Source: Hemibagrus wyckioides
Taxonomy: Eukaryota; Chordata; Actinopteri; Siluriformes; Bagridae
Direction of reading: 5' to 3'
NCBI RefSeq assembly: GCF_019097595.1
Contig: NC_080732.1
Span: 9,889,905-9,953,904 of the forward strand
Length of the DNA: 64,000 bases
Positions 12,901 to 23,419 of the stretch are shown piece after piece. The notes beneath the pieces were generated by a model. The model was not told the DNA's origin. It saw only the letters and a list, made by a program, of their open reading frames with translations, and searched no databases. The translations under genes were made by a program, and so were the position numbers. The stretch's first letter is position 1; each line of letters begins with the position of its first letter.

Positions 12901-13700
12901 TGGCATAGAGACATATTACTTTGTAGATTAACACCATCAAGTCTGAGCCCTGATTTGTGTGCAATGAGCTTACTATATCTAATTATTAGGGCTGATTGGT
13001 AATTAATGTAGAAATTGGAAAGTTCCACCTAAGCTGATTTAGTAATAAATCATCAAGGACTTTGCATAGATACAGAAAATAGTTGAACATATGCACTCAC
13101 ACACACACACACACACAGACACACATGTCTTACCATCATTTTCAGATTCTTCCATTGATATAATTAATAATGTAGCTAATTAACAGTATGCTACACCTAA
13201 ACCAAACCCTAACTTTAACCCCAGTAAAATGAAATGAATAAGACCTGCTGTTTTTCTAATAACAAACAAAAAATAAGCATGGGGATTTGACCACAACTGT
13301 CAGATATTCCAATCCTTGTTGGATGATTGTGTTCCCACAAAAATATAAAATCTGTGTAGTTTTAAAAGTTTAGTTTCAACTTTTCAACTCTCACCATTCT
13401 GAGTATGTTTGTGCAGTAGACCAAAAGTGGAGCCAGAAAATCAGAATTTTATGCAGTAAACACAGACAAGAAAGCAATGCAATTATGAAATGTTATGTGC
13501 TGTTATGCTAAATATTAAGGTCAATTAAACTTGTAAATATCACAGAAGACTATTGCTAAAGAAAATTTGTGAAGATGTAAAATGTAGGTTTGTTCTATTC
13601 ATGGGATAGGGCAGCGTTCTGCAGTCAGCCACTAGAGGGTCTCAGAGTTGTTTCACTTTTAAATGATTGTTACAACATCCACCCCCATATACAGTTGTTG
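9970..13700. other. gli3 intron sequence with short simple repeats
   Basis: No exon or transposon recognised. It holds a (TCA)n/(TTC)n run at about 10,465-10,525, an (AAC)n-like run at about 11,530-11,560 and a short (CA)n at 13,097-13,118. 10,900-11,250 is non-repetitive and moderately complex (paired GCCTGTTTACAGGC, CAGTCACACTAATAAATC), which could be regulatory, but this is a guess. Confidence 0.45.
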
Positions 13701-13707
13701 GCCTGCC

Positions 13708-13762
13708 CACACAAACACACACACACACGCCCGCACACAGACACACACACAGACACATACAC

Positions 13763-13832
<70 letters not shown>
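13708..13832. repeat. (CA)n microsatellite, compound
   Basis: A long imperfect then perfect CA run. Open frames through it on both strands only translate the repeat (His-Thr or Cys-Val) and are not genes. Confidence 0.97.
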
Positions 13833-14365
13833 CTAGCACCCCCATTGCTTTCAGAAATAGTGGCAAGAAGTTGTCAAGGTCCTCAAGCTTTGAGCACAGA
13901 CCTTCAAATGTGGGAGGCAGGCCATTCCCAGCTCAGGATATCAATTATAGATAGGGGTTAGCATGGCCGCTTCGGATTGCCATGTCAGAGTATGGATAGA
14001 CAGCTGTGGAAAACTGAAGATCTTTCTATCTGATGTGTGCCTGTGTGAGTGTATTTGTGGAATGGTTAAAAGGGAACTGAGAGTGTGTTGGGATGAGAAC
14101 TGAGAGCTTAAAGAGGGCACACAAAGGCAATTTTTTTTACTGATGATGAGCTTTCATGTCTCAAGAGGTGAGTGTCTTTCCACTTGCTGCTTCAGACTGG
14201 AAGTGGCTGTGACAAATGGCATGGCTATAAAAAAAAACAAGTTTCCAAGTGTGTGTGTTTTGCTGTGATCATTGTGATTACCTTGCCTACACTTAGATCA
14301 GTGTGTGAAAAGTGGACCATGTAAAAAATTAGGAGAGGCAGAAACCAAGACAGAGTAAGACCACG

Positions 14366-14372
<7 letters not shown>

Positions 14373-14401
<29 letters not shown>
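14373..14401. repeat. (GT)n tract close to a gli3 donor site
   Basis: On the gli3 sense (minus) strand this is a (CA)n run starting about 40 nt after the splice donor at 14,440. Intronic CA repeats near donor sites are known binding sites for hnRNP L. Confidence 0.95.
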
Positions 14402-14402
<1 letters not shown>

Positions 14403-14440
14403 ATGTGAGTGTGTGTCTGTCTGTGCACTTGTTTTCTCAC

Positions 14441-14581
14441 ATGTACAAGCTGTTCCTGGGTGTCAAACTCTCTGCAGCAGTTCTCCCAGTGGCAGTTAGT
14501 CTCATACACCACCTCTGACTCCTGTTTCCCATCTTCTTTATCTTCCTCCTCTTTTACCTGGGTCATTCCTTCCAGATGATC
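14441..14581 (-). CDS. gli3: gli3 exon: acidic stretch and first half of zinc finger 1
   Basis: This is a 141-bp, phase 0-0 exon of gli3, the Hedgehog-pathway transcription factor, 47 codons. The acceptor is TTCTGTACAG/GATCAT and the donor CTTGTACAT/GTGAGA. It encodes an acidic segment ([14 protein letters not shown]) then [20 protein letters not shown] and VH, the first cysteine pair and helix start of GLI zinc finger 1. The pairing histidines must come from the next exon, which was searched for and not found between 1 and 14,440, so the following intron exceeds 14.4 kb. The acidic part and [11 protein letters not shown] match GLI3 better than GLI2 (GLI2 reads KEYDTQEQ there). Assignment to gli3 rests on recall of family sequences. 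Confidence 0.93.
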
Positions 14582-15540
14582 CTGTACAGAACATACAGTT
14601 TTATTCAATTTAGTGAAATGTTCTGAGCAACTTCCTGTATGGAAGAGTGACCCATGATATACAAAACTGAAGCCAATGTATATACTTTCTATTCATTTTC
14701 AATGGAAACTTTTTATTTTCAAGAAATCAATTTTGTAGTTATAGCCATAATTTGGCCTAAACTGTCCCTATAATACAAAGTTTTAATCTCAGACCAATGT
14801 CACAATTTTATTGGCAAGAATCTAATGCAATGGCCTAGTATTCACAAAGTATTATAAGCTGGACATGCATTAAATCTTACTGAAAGACAAGCCAAATGTT
14901 GTAGCCAAATGTCATACATCAGTGTTATTTCCACCATCTTATTATTATTTCCATAATTGAAACCACTCATTTTGGTAGCCATTTTTCTTGTCAGTCATTA
15001 CTTTCTTGAGTTCTGGAATGGATGTGTGTCATTAAGATCCTTCTGTCATTAAGCAGATACACAGGTAGGTTTGTAACATTAGTTTATGTATCTGTTTTCT
15101 AGCTGCAGATTGTTGGTGCTTATCATATTTGAGGCAGAGACACAGCCCACCACTAGATCAAATATGTAAAGAATTACAGTATATCAGATAATTGGCCTCC
15201 ATCTTTCTCTCAATGTGTGCAAATGTGTAGTCTCATGTGCTCACAAATAATGGATATGGTGAAAAAAGGGGCAGAACTAGACCCTAAAAAGCAAAGAGGC
15301 CATTGTTTCTGTTTTTGAAAACTGGTCACCCATTTCTGACAATATTCAACACTGTACCTTGAGTGTGTTGTTGGATTTCAAAAGGACACTAACAACAACT
15401 GCAACAAAGGTGACACTGTGGAAAAATGTTACATAACTCCACTGTGGAGAAACGTGATGGGTGGCATTTGTCAGAATGGATTATGTATGTATGTATGTAT
15501 GTATGTATGTATGTATGTATGTATGTATGTATGTGTATAC
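14582..15540 (-). other. gli3: gli3 intron (958-bp class)
   Basis: Intron between the 114-bp exon and the zinc-finger exon. It starts in sense with GTATACACATAC, running straight into the tetranucleotide repeat at 15,481-15,534, and ends TTCTGTACAG. Apart from that repeat, nothing else is recognised. Confidence 0.85.
15481..15534. repeat. (ATGT)n microsatellite at a gli3 5' splice site
   Basis: About 13 units of ATGT on the plus strand, ACAT in gli3 sense. It begins within 8 nt of the donor at 15,540, so repeat length changes fall right next to the U1-binding site. Confidence 0.97.
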
Positions 15541-15654
15541 CTGAACACTAACTGCTCCAGGGCTGGGAGGCTCGTCATCAGGCTTGAGTTTGGAGCGTTT
15601 GTTTTGCATGAGGTCTCCTGTACTGGTCACTGCTGACTCACTAGTGGGTTTACT
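15541..15654 (-). CDS. gli3: gli3 exon: 38-codon in-frame exon before the zinc fingers
   Basis: A 114-bp exon, phase 0-0, so skipping would remove exactly 38 residues without a frameshift. It encodes [27 protein letters not shown] and [10 protein letters not shown], the serine- and basic-rich linker between the SUFU-binding region and the zinc fingers of GLI3. The acceptor is a (TG)n tract followed by TTTCAG/AGTAAA. The donor GTTCAG/GTATAC is weak at the +4 and +5 positions. Alternative splicing in this N-terminal region is known for human GLI2. Whether this exon is alternative is inference. Confidence 0.93.
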
Positions 15655-16721
15655 CTGAAACACACACACACACACACAGCAGTGTGTTTAAAACATACAG
15701 ATGCACATGGGCTAATGGAATGTACATTCAAAAACAAGAACTGGCCCAAACAAAGGAGAATCTCCCCCTTGCTACCTTGCTGTCCATTATTAGTATTAGA
15801 TGCTAAATTGTGCTCATGTTTCAGGATATATTCATCTGCTAGTTCTCAGATACAACCCAGCAGATGATAGACCAAAGCAATGGAGATTAAAAACAAATCT
15901 ACCACTACCATCATCTAAATATGACTACATGTGTAATATAATAAATAATAAACTTAAATAAAGGTCTGAACCCAAATAACCCATATATTACTCTAAACAA
16001 TGTGAGATAAATTCACAGCTGTGCCAAGAACACTACATCATTTGCAGTTACTGTGGTTTTGTCACTGCTTTACCAGTGGTTAGGTCCTCAGTCTGTTCCC
16101 AATAATTGTTCTTTTATAACCATTCAAATTTGATAGGGACACTTGTATGGGTGGCTTGGAAATATACTTAGGCTCCTGTCATTAAGAATGAGAATGAGTT
16201 TCTATCTGAGTCTATCTAAGGCATCAACATGGCAACAAAAACACAAATCTGAAACAAACACAAAATTTCCTAGTGCTCCCCAAAGTATTCTATACTCCAA
16301 CAAAATCATCAAGTAGATGTTGTAAATGTGTCAGTCTTTGTGAAAGGGGCACAGTAGATCTGGCTCTGATTAATAAAGGAAGCTGAGGCAGCATTGCTGT
16401 TAACAAAAAGTGTGTTATTTCTCAAAGGAGCCTATCAAAATGCAAAACTCTCAGTAATATCCCCTGGGGTTTGTGTGAGAAAAGGGCTACCTGCAATCAC
16501 ATTCCGCAGTCATAGGATGCTGATGTGTTTAGGGCACATGTTTCCATACACACACAGCAATAAACAGCTCCAACACTGATGCTGAGTGCTAATAAATCAA
16601 ACATTTTTTATAAAGAACAGTGGAGAATCAGTTCCATCCAATTATTTTATTTATTGAACATGAATGGTTTTTGTATATAAGCAAGATTCATGAAACAATT
16701 CATAAGGGGTTATGGACTCAC
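15655..16721 (-). other. gli3: gli3 intron (1,067 bp)
   Basis: Donor CAA/GTGAGT at 16,721 and acceptor with the (CA)n tract of 15,660-15,679 (TG in sense) in place of an ordinary polypyrimidine tract. No transposon is recognised inside. Confidence 0.85.
15660..15679. repeat. (CA)n tract forming the gli3 acceptor tract
   Basis: About nine to ten dinucleotides. In gli3 sense it reads (TG)n followed by TTTCAG, the layout of the TG-T tract before the skipped exon of human CFTR, where TDP-43 binds UG repeats and represses inclusion. Confidence 0.93.
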
Positions 16722-16938
16722 TTGTAAGTCAGAGGAGATGGTGGAGCGCTCTGTGGGCCCAGGTCCTGAAGAGGTTATGCCTGCTATGGGTCTGTGGGTA
16801 TTGAAAGCAGGGCCAGGGTGGATGAGAGGAGGACTGTGTCCAAAAGTAGAACCTACAATTCCAGGAGGCCTGCCAATTAGCTGCTGATGCATTTGCAGTG
16901 CTACTGGGGTGGGAGGGTAGGCAAAACTCAGTGCAGGA
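16722..16938 (-). CDS. gli3: gli3 exon: proline-rich N-terminal segment
   Basis: A 217-bp exon, entering in phase 2 (one base completes a Ser codon) and leaving in phase 0. The acceptor is TTTCTTCTAG/TCCTGC and the donor TTACAA/GTGAGTCC. It encodes PALSFAYPPTPVALQMHQQL, then STFGHSPPLIHPGPAF and a Ser/Thr-rich end. This corresponds to the GLI3 stretch that follows the SUFU-binding motif and precedes the linker to the zinc fingers. The FGHSPPLIHP block is nearly invariant in vertebrate GLI3. No frame damage is seen. Confidence 0.93.
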
Positions 16939-18839
16939 CTAGAAGAAATTAGGAATAAAAAATATTAAATAAAAATAAAGGTTTAAAATATAGTACAATA
17001 CAATAAAACAAGCATCTCCTATTTTATAGTTCATAAAGTATAACGTTTGTTGAAAATTTAAAAATGTTTTTAGCCAAAAATACAATGTCTAATGAATATA
17101 AAATTCAGTATATAAACTGTGTTAAAGACATTCTTATGGTATCACTTAAATGAAATATATGATGTTCCAAAAAAATAAAGAAAGAAAACAACATTTAGGT
17201 GTTAAGTACATGATAAGCTTTAAACAGAAATAAGAAAGAAAACAGTTAAGAGAAGACGAGAGTGTGGTAAACACAAGTGAATAAAAGTATGAGAAGACAA
17301 GAAACTGATTTCCCATTACAGTTTTTCATGCACAATCAATCAAATCAGAACTCTAATCTCAGTCTTACAATTATCTGTAGTGAATATAAAAAAAAGAAAT
17401 TGTAGTTAAGTTAAAAATAAATAAATAAATACGAGCAGAGGCGGAGTAAATAGATGCCTTATTCTGGTTTGTGTTGTATCTTTGAGGATACATACACAAA
17501 GATTTCTTGGGGCTATAGGTAAATTTCACAATGATTGTACAATACAATATAATACTAATACTGGTCTTTAGCAATGCAGTGATTAAAAATGCAATATCTC
17601 AATTAACCAAATTTTTAAACTGGTTAAGCTCAGCATTTTTTGACCATTTTCCATTTATGATCAAAACACTCCATATAATCCAAATCACTACATAGTTGCT
17701 CAGTAAAGAAGGAATGAAAAGAAAAAAGTATAATCAGCAGACAGAAATCTACAGATGCTAGTACAATACAAGCTGAAACTATTTTATAAAATATTTGATA
17801 GTGACATTTAAACTAAGAAGCTGAACTTATGTCTGGATCCAAGAGCAGGTCCCTAAAGCCCAGTTCATTGTGGGCTCCTCTGCTCCCTCATATGCCTCAT
17901 CTTTTATTTTCAGAAAGGAAATCAATGCAGCTGGACAGTACAATGTGTGGCTCACTGTCTCATCACTCATCAGTATGTGTCCATACACATCCCAGAAATG
18001 AGTGATCAGTTTGTTTTCCTAGATCTTTGATCAATCGCTCTGGATGGGGGTCAGGAGCCTCTGTGTCTCCCTTTGTCTGCTTTGGGTTTTTTGTTTCTCT
18101 TTGGACTTGGAGATTCTTTTTTTTCTCCACCCCGATTATGCAGGGAGGTGGTCCAGTAGGCTGACTGATACAACATTAGAGTTGTATACTTGAATCTTAG
18201 ACCCCTGAACACCTCCAACCCCACCGCTCCCCAAAAAAGTCTAACAGACAATTACGTACAAATGAACCAATAGTACAAAATAATTTCCCAACTTCTATTA
18301 CACTAAGTGTAGTGTTCATAATTAGCCCATATGTTATATTCTACAGATGCTTCAGGAGCTCAATAACCTTATTTTGCTGAATTTCCACAAGACAGAAATG
18401 CAGAAAAAATACATCATATAAAACCACTAAACCAAATTTTTGTTTCAGCCATACTTCTCACAGATCTTCAGTCAAAACAAAATAAATGTCATAGAAAAAA
18501 AGCTAGAAAAATAATTCAGCCATAAGTCTATAAGTTAAGATTTAATAAATAAAACAAATACATAATTTAAAAATGAATAAAATGGAGCTCTTGGGTAGAT
18601 CAAAAAAATGAGATTGCCTTTGCCATTTATTTTGCCAAAAGTTTTTGCTTTTTGCTTTTTTAAAATTATTGAAATGACTCATAACTGTCACTACTTCACA
18701 CATATTAAGTGATATTCATTTACCTTGTATAATGAATAATTACATTTTCTAAGAGATGATTACTACTATGTGTTTCAAAGCCTAATGAGATTAATACAAA
18801 TTCTTAACTCTTATACATTAACCAGTCACTTGCTCAGTT

Positions 18840-19281
18840 GCTTTCTGTCCTCACAGAGACTTCCACATGCTAACCAATGGTACCCTTACTGCTGTTAGGT
18901 ACAGGAATGAAATTTCAGACCTTTGTCAGACCTTACACAGATGCAGTAGCTCCTGAGTTCCTCCTGGTACATGACAATTGTCTGATGCCACTGACTGGCC
19001 CTCACGTTCACCAGATCTGAATCCAATTGAGAACCTTTGAGATGTTATGTTTAAGAGCATCCGAAGCCACCAAGAAGCACCACAGACTGTCCAGGAGCTC
19101 ACAGATGCCCTGATTCAGGTCTGGGAGGAGATCCCAGAGGACACCATTCACAATCTCATGAGGAATATGCCCAGACATTGTCGGGAGTGCATAAAGGCAT
19201 ATGGGGGCCATACACACTACTGACTAACGTTATAAGTTACCTTGAAAAATGTATGCAAGTTAGATCAACCTGTAAGTAATT

Positions 19282-19334
<53 letters not shown>

Positions 19335-19535
19335 TTTTATTTTATTTTTTTCATTTTTGGTGTAATTTGGAATCCAGCCGTCAATGGGTTGATGATTTTG
19401 GTTTCCATTGACTATTGTTGCATCATTTTGTTCTCAACGGATTACACAATGTACATAAGTAAATATTTTCAACTTGAAAATCTGATTTATCGAGATATTG
19501 ATGTGTTCCTATCATTTTTGAGTAGTGTATATATT
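18840..19535 (+). mobile_element. Tc1-like transposon remnant, 3' half
   Basis: Plus-strand translation in mixed frames gives SPDLNPIENL just before 19,050, the region of the third catalytic residue (E) of DDE Tc1 transposases, followed by VWEEIPEDTIHNLMRNMPRH and GGHTHY, the usual C-terminus with stop near 19,223. The remaining 300 bp to a GAGTAGTGTA-type end near 19,535 is the 3' untranslated part and decayed TIR, expanded by a (TTTA)n tract at 19,277-19,331. The 5' half, including the first two catalytic residues, is gone. Confidence 0.8.
19277..19331. repeat. (TTTA)n microsatellite
   Basis: About 14 perfect units within the 3' region of the Tc1 remnant. Confidence 0.97.
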
Positions 19536-19591
19536 ATTTAGAAATATTACCAAATACAAAAAATCAGCAACTGTGCCATAAGACACGCAAT

Positions 19592-20278
19592 ATGTTTTCT
19601 ATTTACAATTTTGCCCTGTCTACTTGCCTTCTCTCTATTTGTTTCCTATTAGAATCAGTGTTAGTGTCCCCAACAAAGCCCTATCCTCTTCCCCATGTCC
19701 CTTCTTTTACAATCCTTTCATCCATCACCCCCTTTTCTTTCCTCTGTTTCCAGTATGAGCGATTGTACAGTGGTGGCACTGGAGTAGAGCTCTCCCACTC
19801 TGATGGAGGGAACATTAATCAGGTGATACATATCGGAGGGACAGATGCTAGGGAGGAGGAGAGGAGTCTGTTCACACGTTTCCGCCTAATAGCACTCAGC
19901 CTGTTCCCTCGTTTATTTGGCAGTGTATGTTCATTTATCACTCTGCAGCGGAGCCTGAGACGCAATACTCTGCTCTCTAGTCCTCTCTTCCTAGCCATCT
20001 ATCTTTCTATCGTTTTTGTTCTCCACTTCTCATGTCTTCTCCCTGCCAGTCCTGTCTGTTTTAAACACGCCTTTCTCATTAGTGAAATACCCTCAGCATT
20101 TAATCATGTTTTTTTCCCTACTCAACAATCCACTTCTTTTATCACCCTTTTCTTCTTCCTTTACTTTCTAGTTTCTTCTGGGCTTCTCTTTGGGTTATTA
20201 AATTTTCTTGGTTCTCTGGGTTTCTCTTTGGGTTATCTATATGTTTTATATACAGTATGTGGGCACAGAAATAAATAA
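19592..20278 (+). other. Unexplained 228-codon open frame, antisense in gli3 intron
   Basis: An uninterrupted plus-strand frame. The first and last thirds are pyrimidine-rich and translate to hydrophobic Leu/Phe/Ser sequence, which such composition gives by chance. The middle (19,754-19,990) is more complex: after TTCCTCTGTTTCCAG, a good acceptor-like string, come QYERLYSGGTGVELSHSDGG and a basic stretch. I do not recognise any protein family. It could be a decayed exon, a conserved non-coding element that happens to be open, or chance. A short local duplication (TCTCTTTGGGTTAT, twice near 20,185 and 20,225) lies near its end. Confidence 0.3.
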
Positions 20279-20527
20279 ACTAAAAGCAGCAATAAAGAGG
20301 ATATGCAAATTAGCACTATTTTATTTCATTACAGAAAGTGAGGCCATATATTTATTTCTAATGGTAACACATTAATACTTCTGACAAACTTGATTCAGCA
20401 CCAAGCAAAAATCAAGCATATTTCACAGTAATTCAATTAAGGTTTGCTTTTTGTTTTTTTAGGTCAGATGGACTAAACAATTACTTCATATACACTGTAT
20501 ATTCATTATAAGTAACAGATTCAGTAC

Positions 20528-20729
20528 CTGATAGTACCAGCAGACAGATGACCATAGGATCCACTGTTGGATGAGCTGGGCCTCGAGCTGTTCAGGATGC
20601 TTACCAGGGAATTTGGTGATTTCCGGATCATCGCTTGAAAATCAAAACTTGTGTCTGAGTGTGGTGAAACAGGAAGGGGCCGCTTCCTGCCCTGACGGTT
20701 AAGGAATCTCGGACTGGGAAAGCGAGAAC
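20528..20729 (-). CDS. gli3: gli3 exon: SUFU-binding SYGH motif
   Basis: A 202-bp exon entering in phase 1 (two bases complete a Gly codon) and leaving in phase 2. It encodes [39 protein letters not shown] and [18 protein letters not shown] is the conserved SUFU-binding motif of GLI proteins, through which cytoplasmic SUFU holds GLI3 in check. The basic-plus-Ser/Pro block before it is also conserved in the family. The acceptor is a tandem NAGNAG (TTTTAGCAG/GTTCTC), so one extra Ala codon could be included. The donor is ATCAG/GTACTG. No damage is seen. Confidence 0.94.
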
Positions 20730-21802
20730 CTGCTAAAAGAGAGAAAGACAAATTTTAATTTAAATTTTGCATTTTGCATAAAATGGTGTCCAGGTTGGTG
20801 TTCAGTACATCAATAGCTAGGAGCTTTGAATAACACCAATCACCAAACAAATTTAAATATTTCAGTACTTCAATACTGGATGAAGAGATCAAATAAATTC
20901 GTGTATAAAATATTATGCAAAACTTCCAGAGAACCACCTCCAGAGGTCTTGACAGAGATGCCAAAAGACTCATTTGTTTCATTCAGGTTCGACTGTATTG
21001 TATATTTATTCTGAAATCTTGTCTAATGGTAAGAGTCAAAGACTAGAGGATGAAGAGACCCCAGTTTGTCATGTTTTTGACATTTATTGGTGTATGGCTT
21101 AAAGATTATCCTTTTTGACATTCACAAGGGAACCAGCTGTCTGTATATGCTGTCAACAGTCACTAGTGAATTTTTCTAGCAAAGTATAACAAGATACTTG
21201 AACTCATAACTATAAAAAAATTACACATCAAACAATACATTTAAATGTCTTTTTTGACCAAACCATTTATTGAAGCTCTATTAGATGTCTTGAGCATGCT
21301 TAGTCATATAATCAGAAGCTTATCATCAGAAGCCAGACAAAGACAGATATGAGAGCTCTCATTGGGCACAACATTAATGCATTCACCCTATCATGTGATG
21401 CTTAAATCCAAGATAGCAAAACTGGAGCAACTACAACCTTGCCCTGAACTTAAATTCACCACAACAGTGGTATAAATAAATCATGATGAATAGATAAATC
21501 ATGGGAGAAGAAGTCTCTCTTCACCAAGTGGCCTTTAAGTTACTATTGATACTATATCAATTAATCAGTTAATCAGTCAATCATTCTGTCCGTCTATCTG
21601 TTTGATTGTTTATTTAATTGTTTTTTCTCTTCAATTTGGACACATAAGCCTGTGCCCTATCATATGACAATGTTCATTTCAGTCTATTTTGCATAATGGG
21701 CCCATTAATGCTCCCTTGTCTTTTAAGTGCCTTGTATAAGAATAAACATTCCTTCATCTCATGTATATAAACTTTGTGAAATGGGAATATATATGGTAAA
21801 TT

Positions 21803-21936
21803 CTTTATATCTCTTATAGTCTCATACAATTTTAAACTGTAGGCTTTGGAGACAAAAAGCCTATATTTTAAATTATAGGTTTTTTGTCTCCAAAGCCTAC
21901 AGTTTAAAATTTTATGAGACTATAAGAGATTTAAAG
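21803..21936. repeat. Near-perfect inverted repeat (hairpin), about 60-bp arms
   Basis: The left arm (TCTCTTATAGTCTC through AAACTGTAGGCTTTGGAGAC to GCCTATA) is matched by a right arm reading the reverse complement (TATAGG through GTCTCCAAAGCCTACAGTTT to GAGACTATAAGAGA), with few mismatches and a loop of about 10 nt. It could be a palindromic MITE, or a recent inverted duplication. Transcription from either strand would give a long stem. Confidence 0.93.
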
Positions 21937-21988
21937 AAAAAAAAGTAAGAAAGGTCTTTACAATCACTAATTTCAATTTCACACATTT

Positions 21989-21991
<3 letters not shown>

Positions 21992-22084
<93 letters not shown>

Positions 22085-22092
22085 TTATATAT
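21992..22092. repeat. (TA)n microsatellite with (TATT)n end
   Basis: About 40 TA units followed by TTTATA-type units and a short (TG)n at 22,093-22,109. Confidence 0.97.
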
Positions 22093-22783
22093 GTGTGTGT
22101 GTGTGTGTAGCAGTGACTTTCCCCTCACCCAATTTTTAATCACATTTAATTTCCTTGAATAGTTCTTTATTCGTGAATGGAATTGCAGTGGTCTGTTTTT
22201 GAAAAGCCTTCAGTAAAAAGCTGCTTCGTTGAAGACAGGCCCATGTGAACACAATGACAGTATCTACAGATTAAGAAATGACTTTTGTTGTCTTTTCAGT
22301 GGAAATGTCACAAACAAGAAAGGAGTGAAAGGAGGAGGAGGGGGAAAGAGTGATGCTGAGGGGATGTAGCTCTTTTGTTGCAATGGAGTGACACAATGAC
22401 TTTATGACTCATTTTCCCTTCAGTTGTTTTAATTTTATCAGAAAGCAGAAGCAAGCAAATAAGATTACTCACACTCATCTCTCTCCTTCCCTCACCCCCT
22501 CCCCCTTCTCTCTTATTTGACACTTCAAGCATTTACAGTGCCTGCCATTCACATGTAAATCACAAGATGTGTGTGCATGTGTGTGTGTCCATGTCCATAT
22601 TCTTGCAGCATATTCACAATCAGGCCTCCTCACATCTTTGCTCCAAGGCTTTCAATGGATTTAAATTTTGATGTGTGGGACACACACAGGGCTTTCAGTT
22701 AGTCTCGGCTTATGATTCTACTATATGACAGCTGTTCAAAATGCTGAATTTTAAAACAAAATCTAGATTCACAACATAATACT

Positions 22784-23331
22784 TACACCAATCAACCATA
22801 CTATTAAACCTACTGACAGGTGAAATAAATAACATTGATTATCCTGTTACAATGGCACCTGCCAAGGGGTGGAATATTAGGCAGCCTGTGAACAGCTAGT
22901 TCTCAAAGTTGATATGTTGGAAGCAAGAAAAATGGGCAAGTGTATTGATCCAAGCACCCAAGGGCCAAACTGTGATGGCAACAGTATTCCCTAATGACAG
23001 TGGATTATTTCAGCAGGATAATTCTCTCTGCCACACTGCAAAAAGTGTTTAGTAATGGTTTGGGGATCATGACAAAGAATTTAAAGCTGTTGACTTGGCC
23101 TCCAAATTTCCAAAATGTCAATCCGATCGAGCATCTGTGGGATGTGCTGGACAAACATGTCTGATTCATGAAGCCACCGCCTCACAACTTACAGGACTTG
23201 AACGATCAGCTGCTAATGTCTTGGTGCTAAAAAAAACAGCATACCTTCTCATGAAGTCCATTTCTCACTGACCCACAGCACAAAGGGGGTGTACACAATA
23301 TTAGATAGTATATTATGACAGATTAGTGTAT
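22784..23331 (+). mobile_element. Tc1-like element, internally deleted
   Basis: Same family as 30,475-31,923. Both decayed ends are present (TACACCAATCAACCAT at left, GATTAGTGTA at right). Sequence passes directly from the transposase start region (GGCCAAACTGTGATGGC) to the region before the second catalytic aspartate (CAACAGTATTCCCTAATGAC) near 22,978, a deletion of roughly 0.9 kb compared with the longer copy. The right part still encodes the LNPIEHLWD-type region, with substitutions and stops. Non-autonomous and dead. Confidence 0.88.
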
Positions 23332-23419
23332 ATAAAAAGCATAGGAAATACTGCACAGAATACTGCCTTGAGAAATAATACAGGGAAAAAACACTTGCTT
23401 TAGTGTAATTCTTTCCCCA

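Larger units (their letters stand above)
16939..20527 (-). other. gli3: gli3 intron (3.6 kb)
   Basis: Donor ATCAG/GTACTG at 20,527. It contains a Tc1 remnant (18,840-19,535), a (TTTA)n tract and an unexplained 687-bp open frame on the opposite strand (19,592-20,278). 17,820-18,250 is less AT-rich, non-repetitive and includes a TCF/LEF-type CTTTGATC near 18,024. Its 66-codon minus frame has no recognised content. Confidence 0.8.

Noticed and set aside
13590..13961. Open frames of 74-123 codons across the (CA)n tract
   Set aside because: They translate the microsatellite (His-Thr or Cys-Val) and have no other content.
1..14440. Search for the remaining gli3 zinc-finger exons on the minus strand
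   Set aside because: No HTGEKP-type coding or KEFVCRW-like exon was seen by eye, so they are placed outside the window. A short exon could have been missed.
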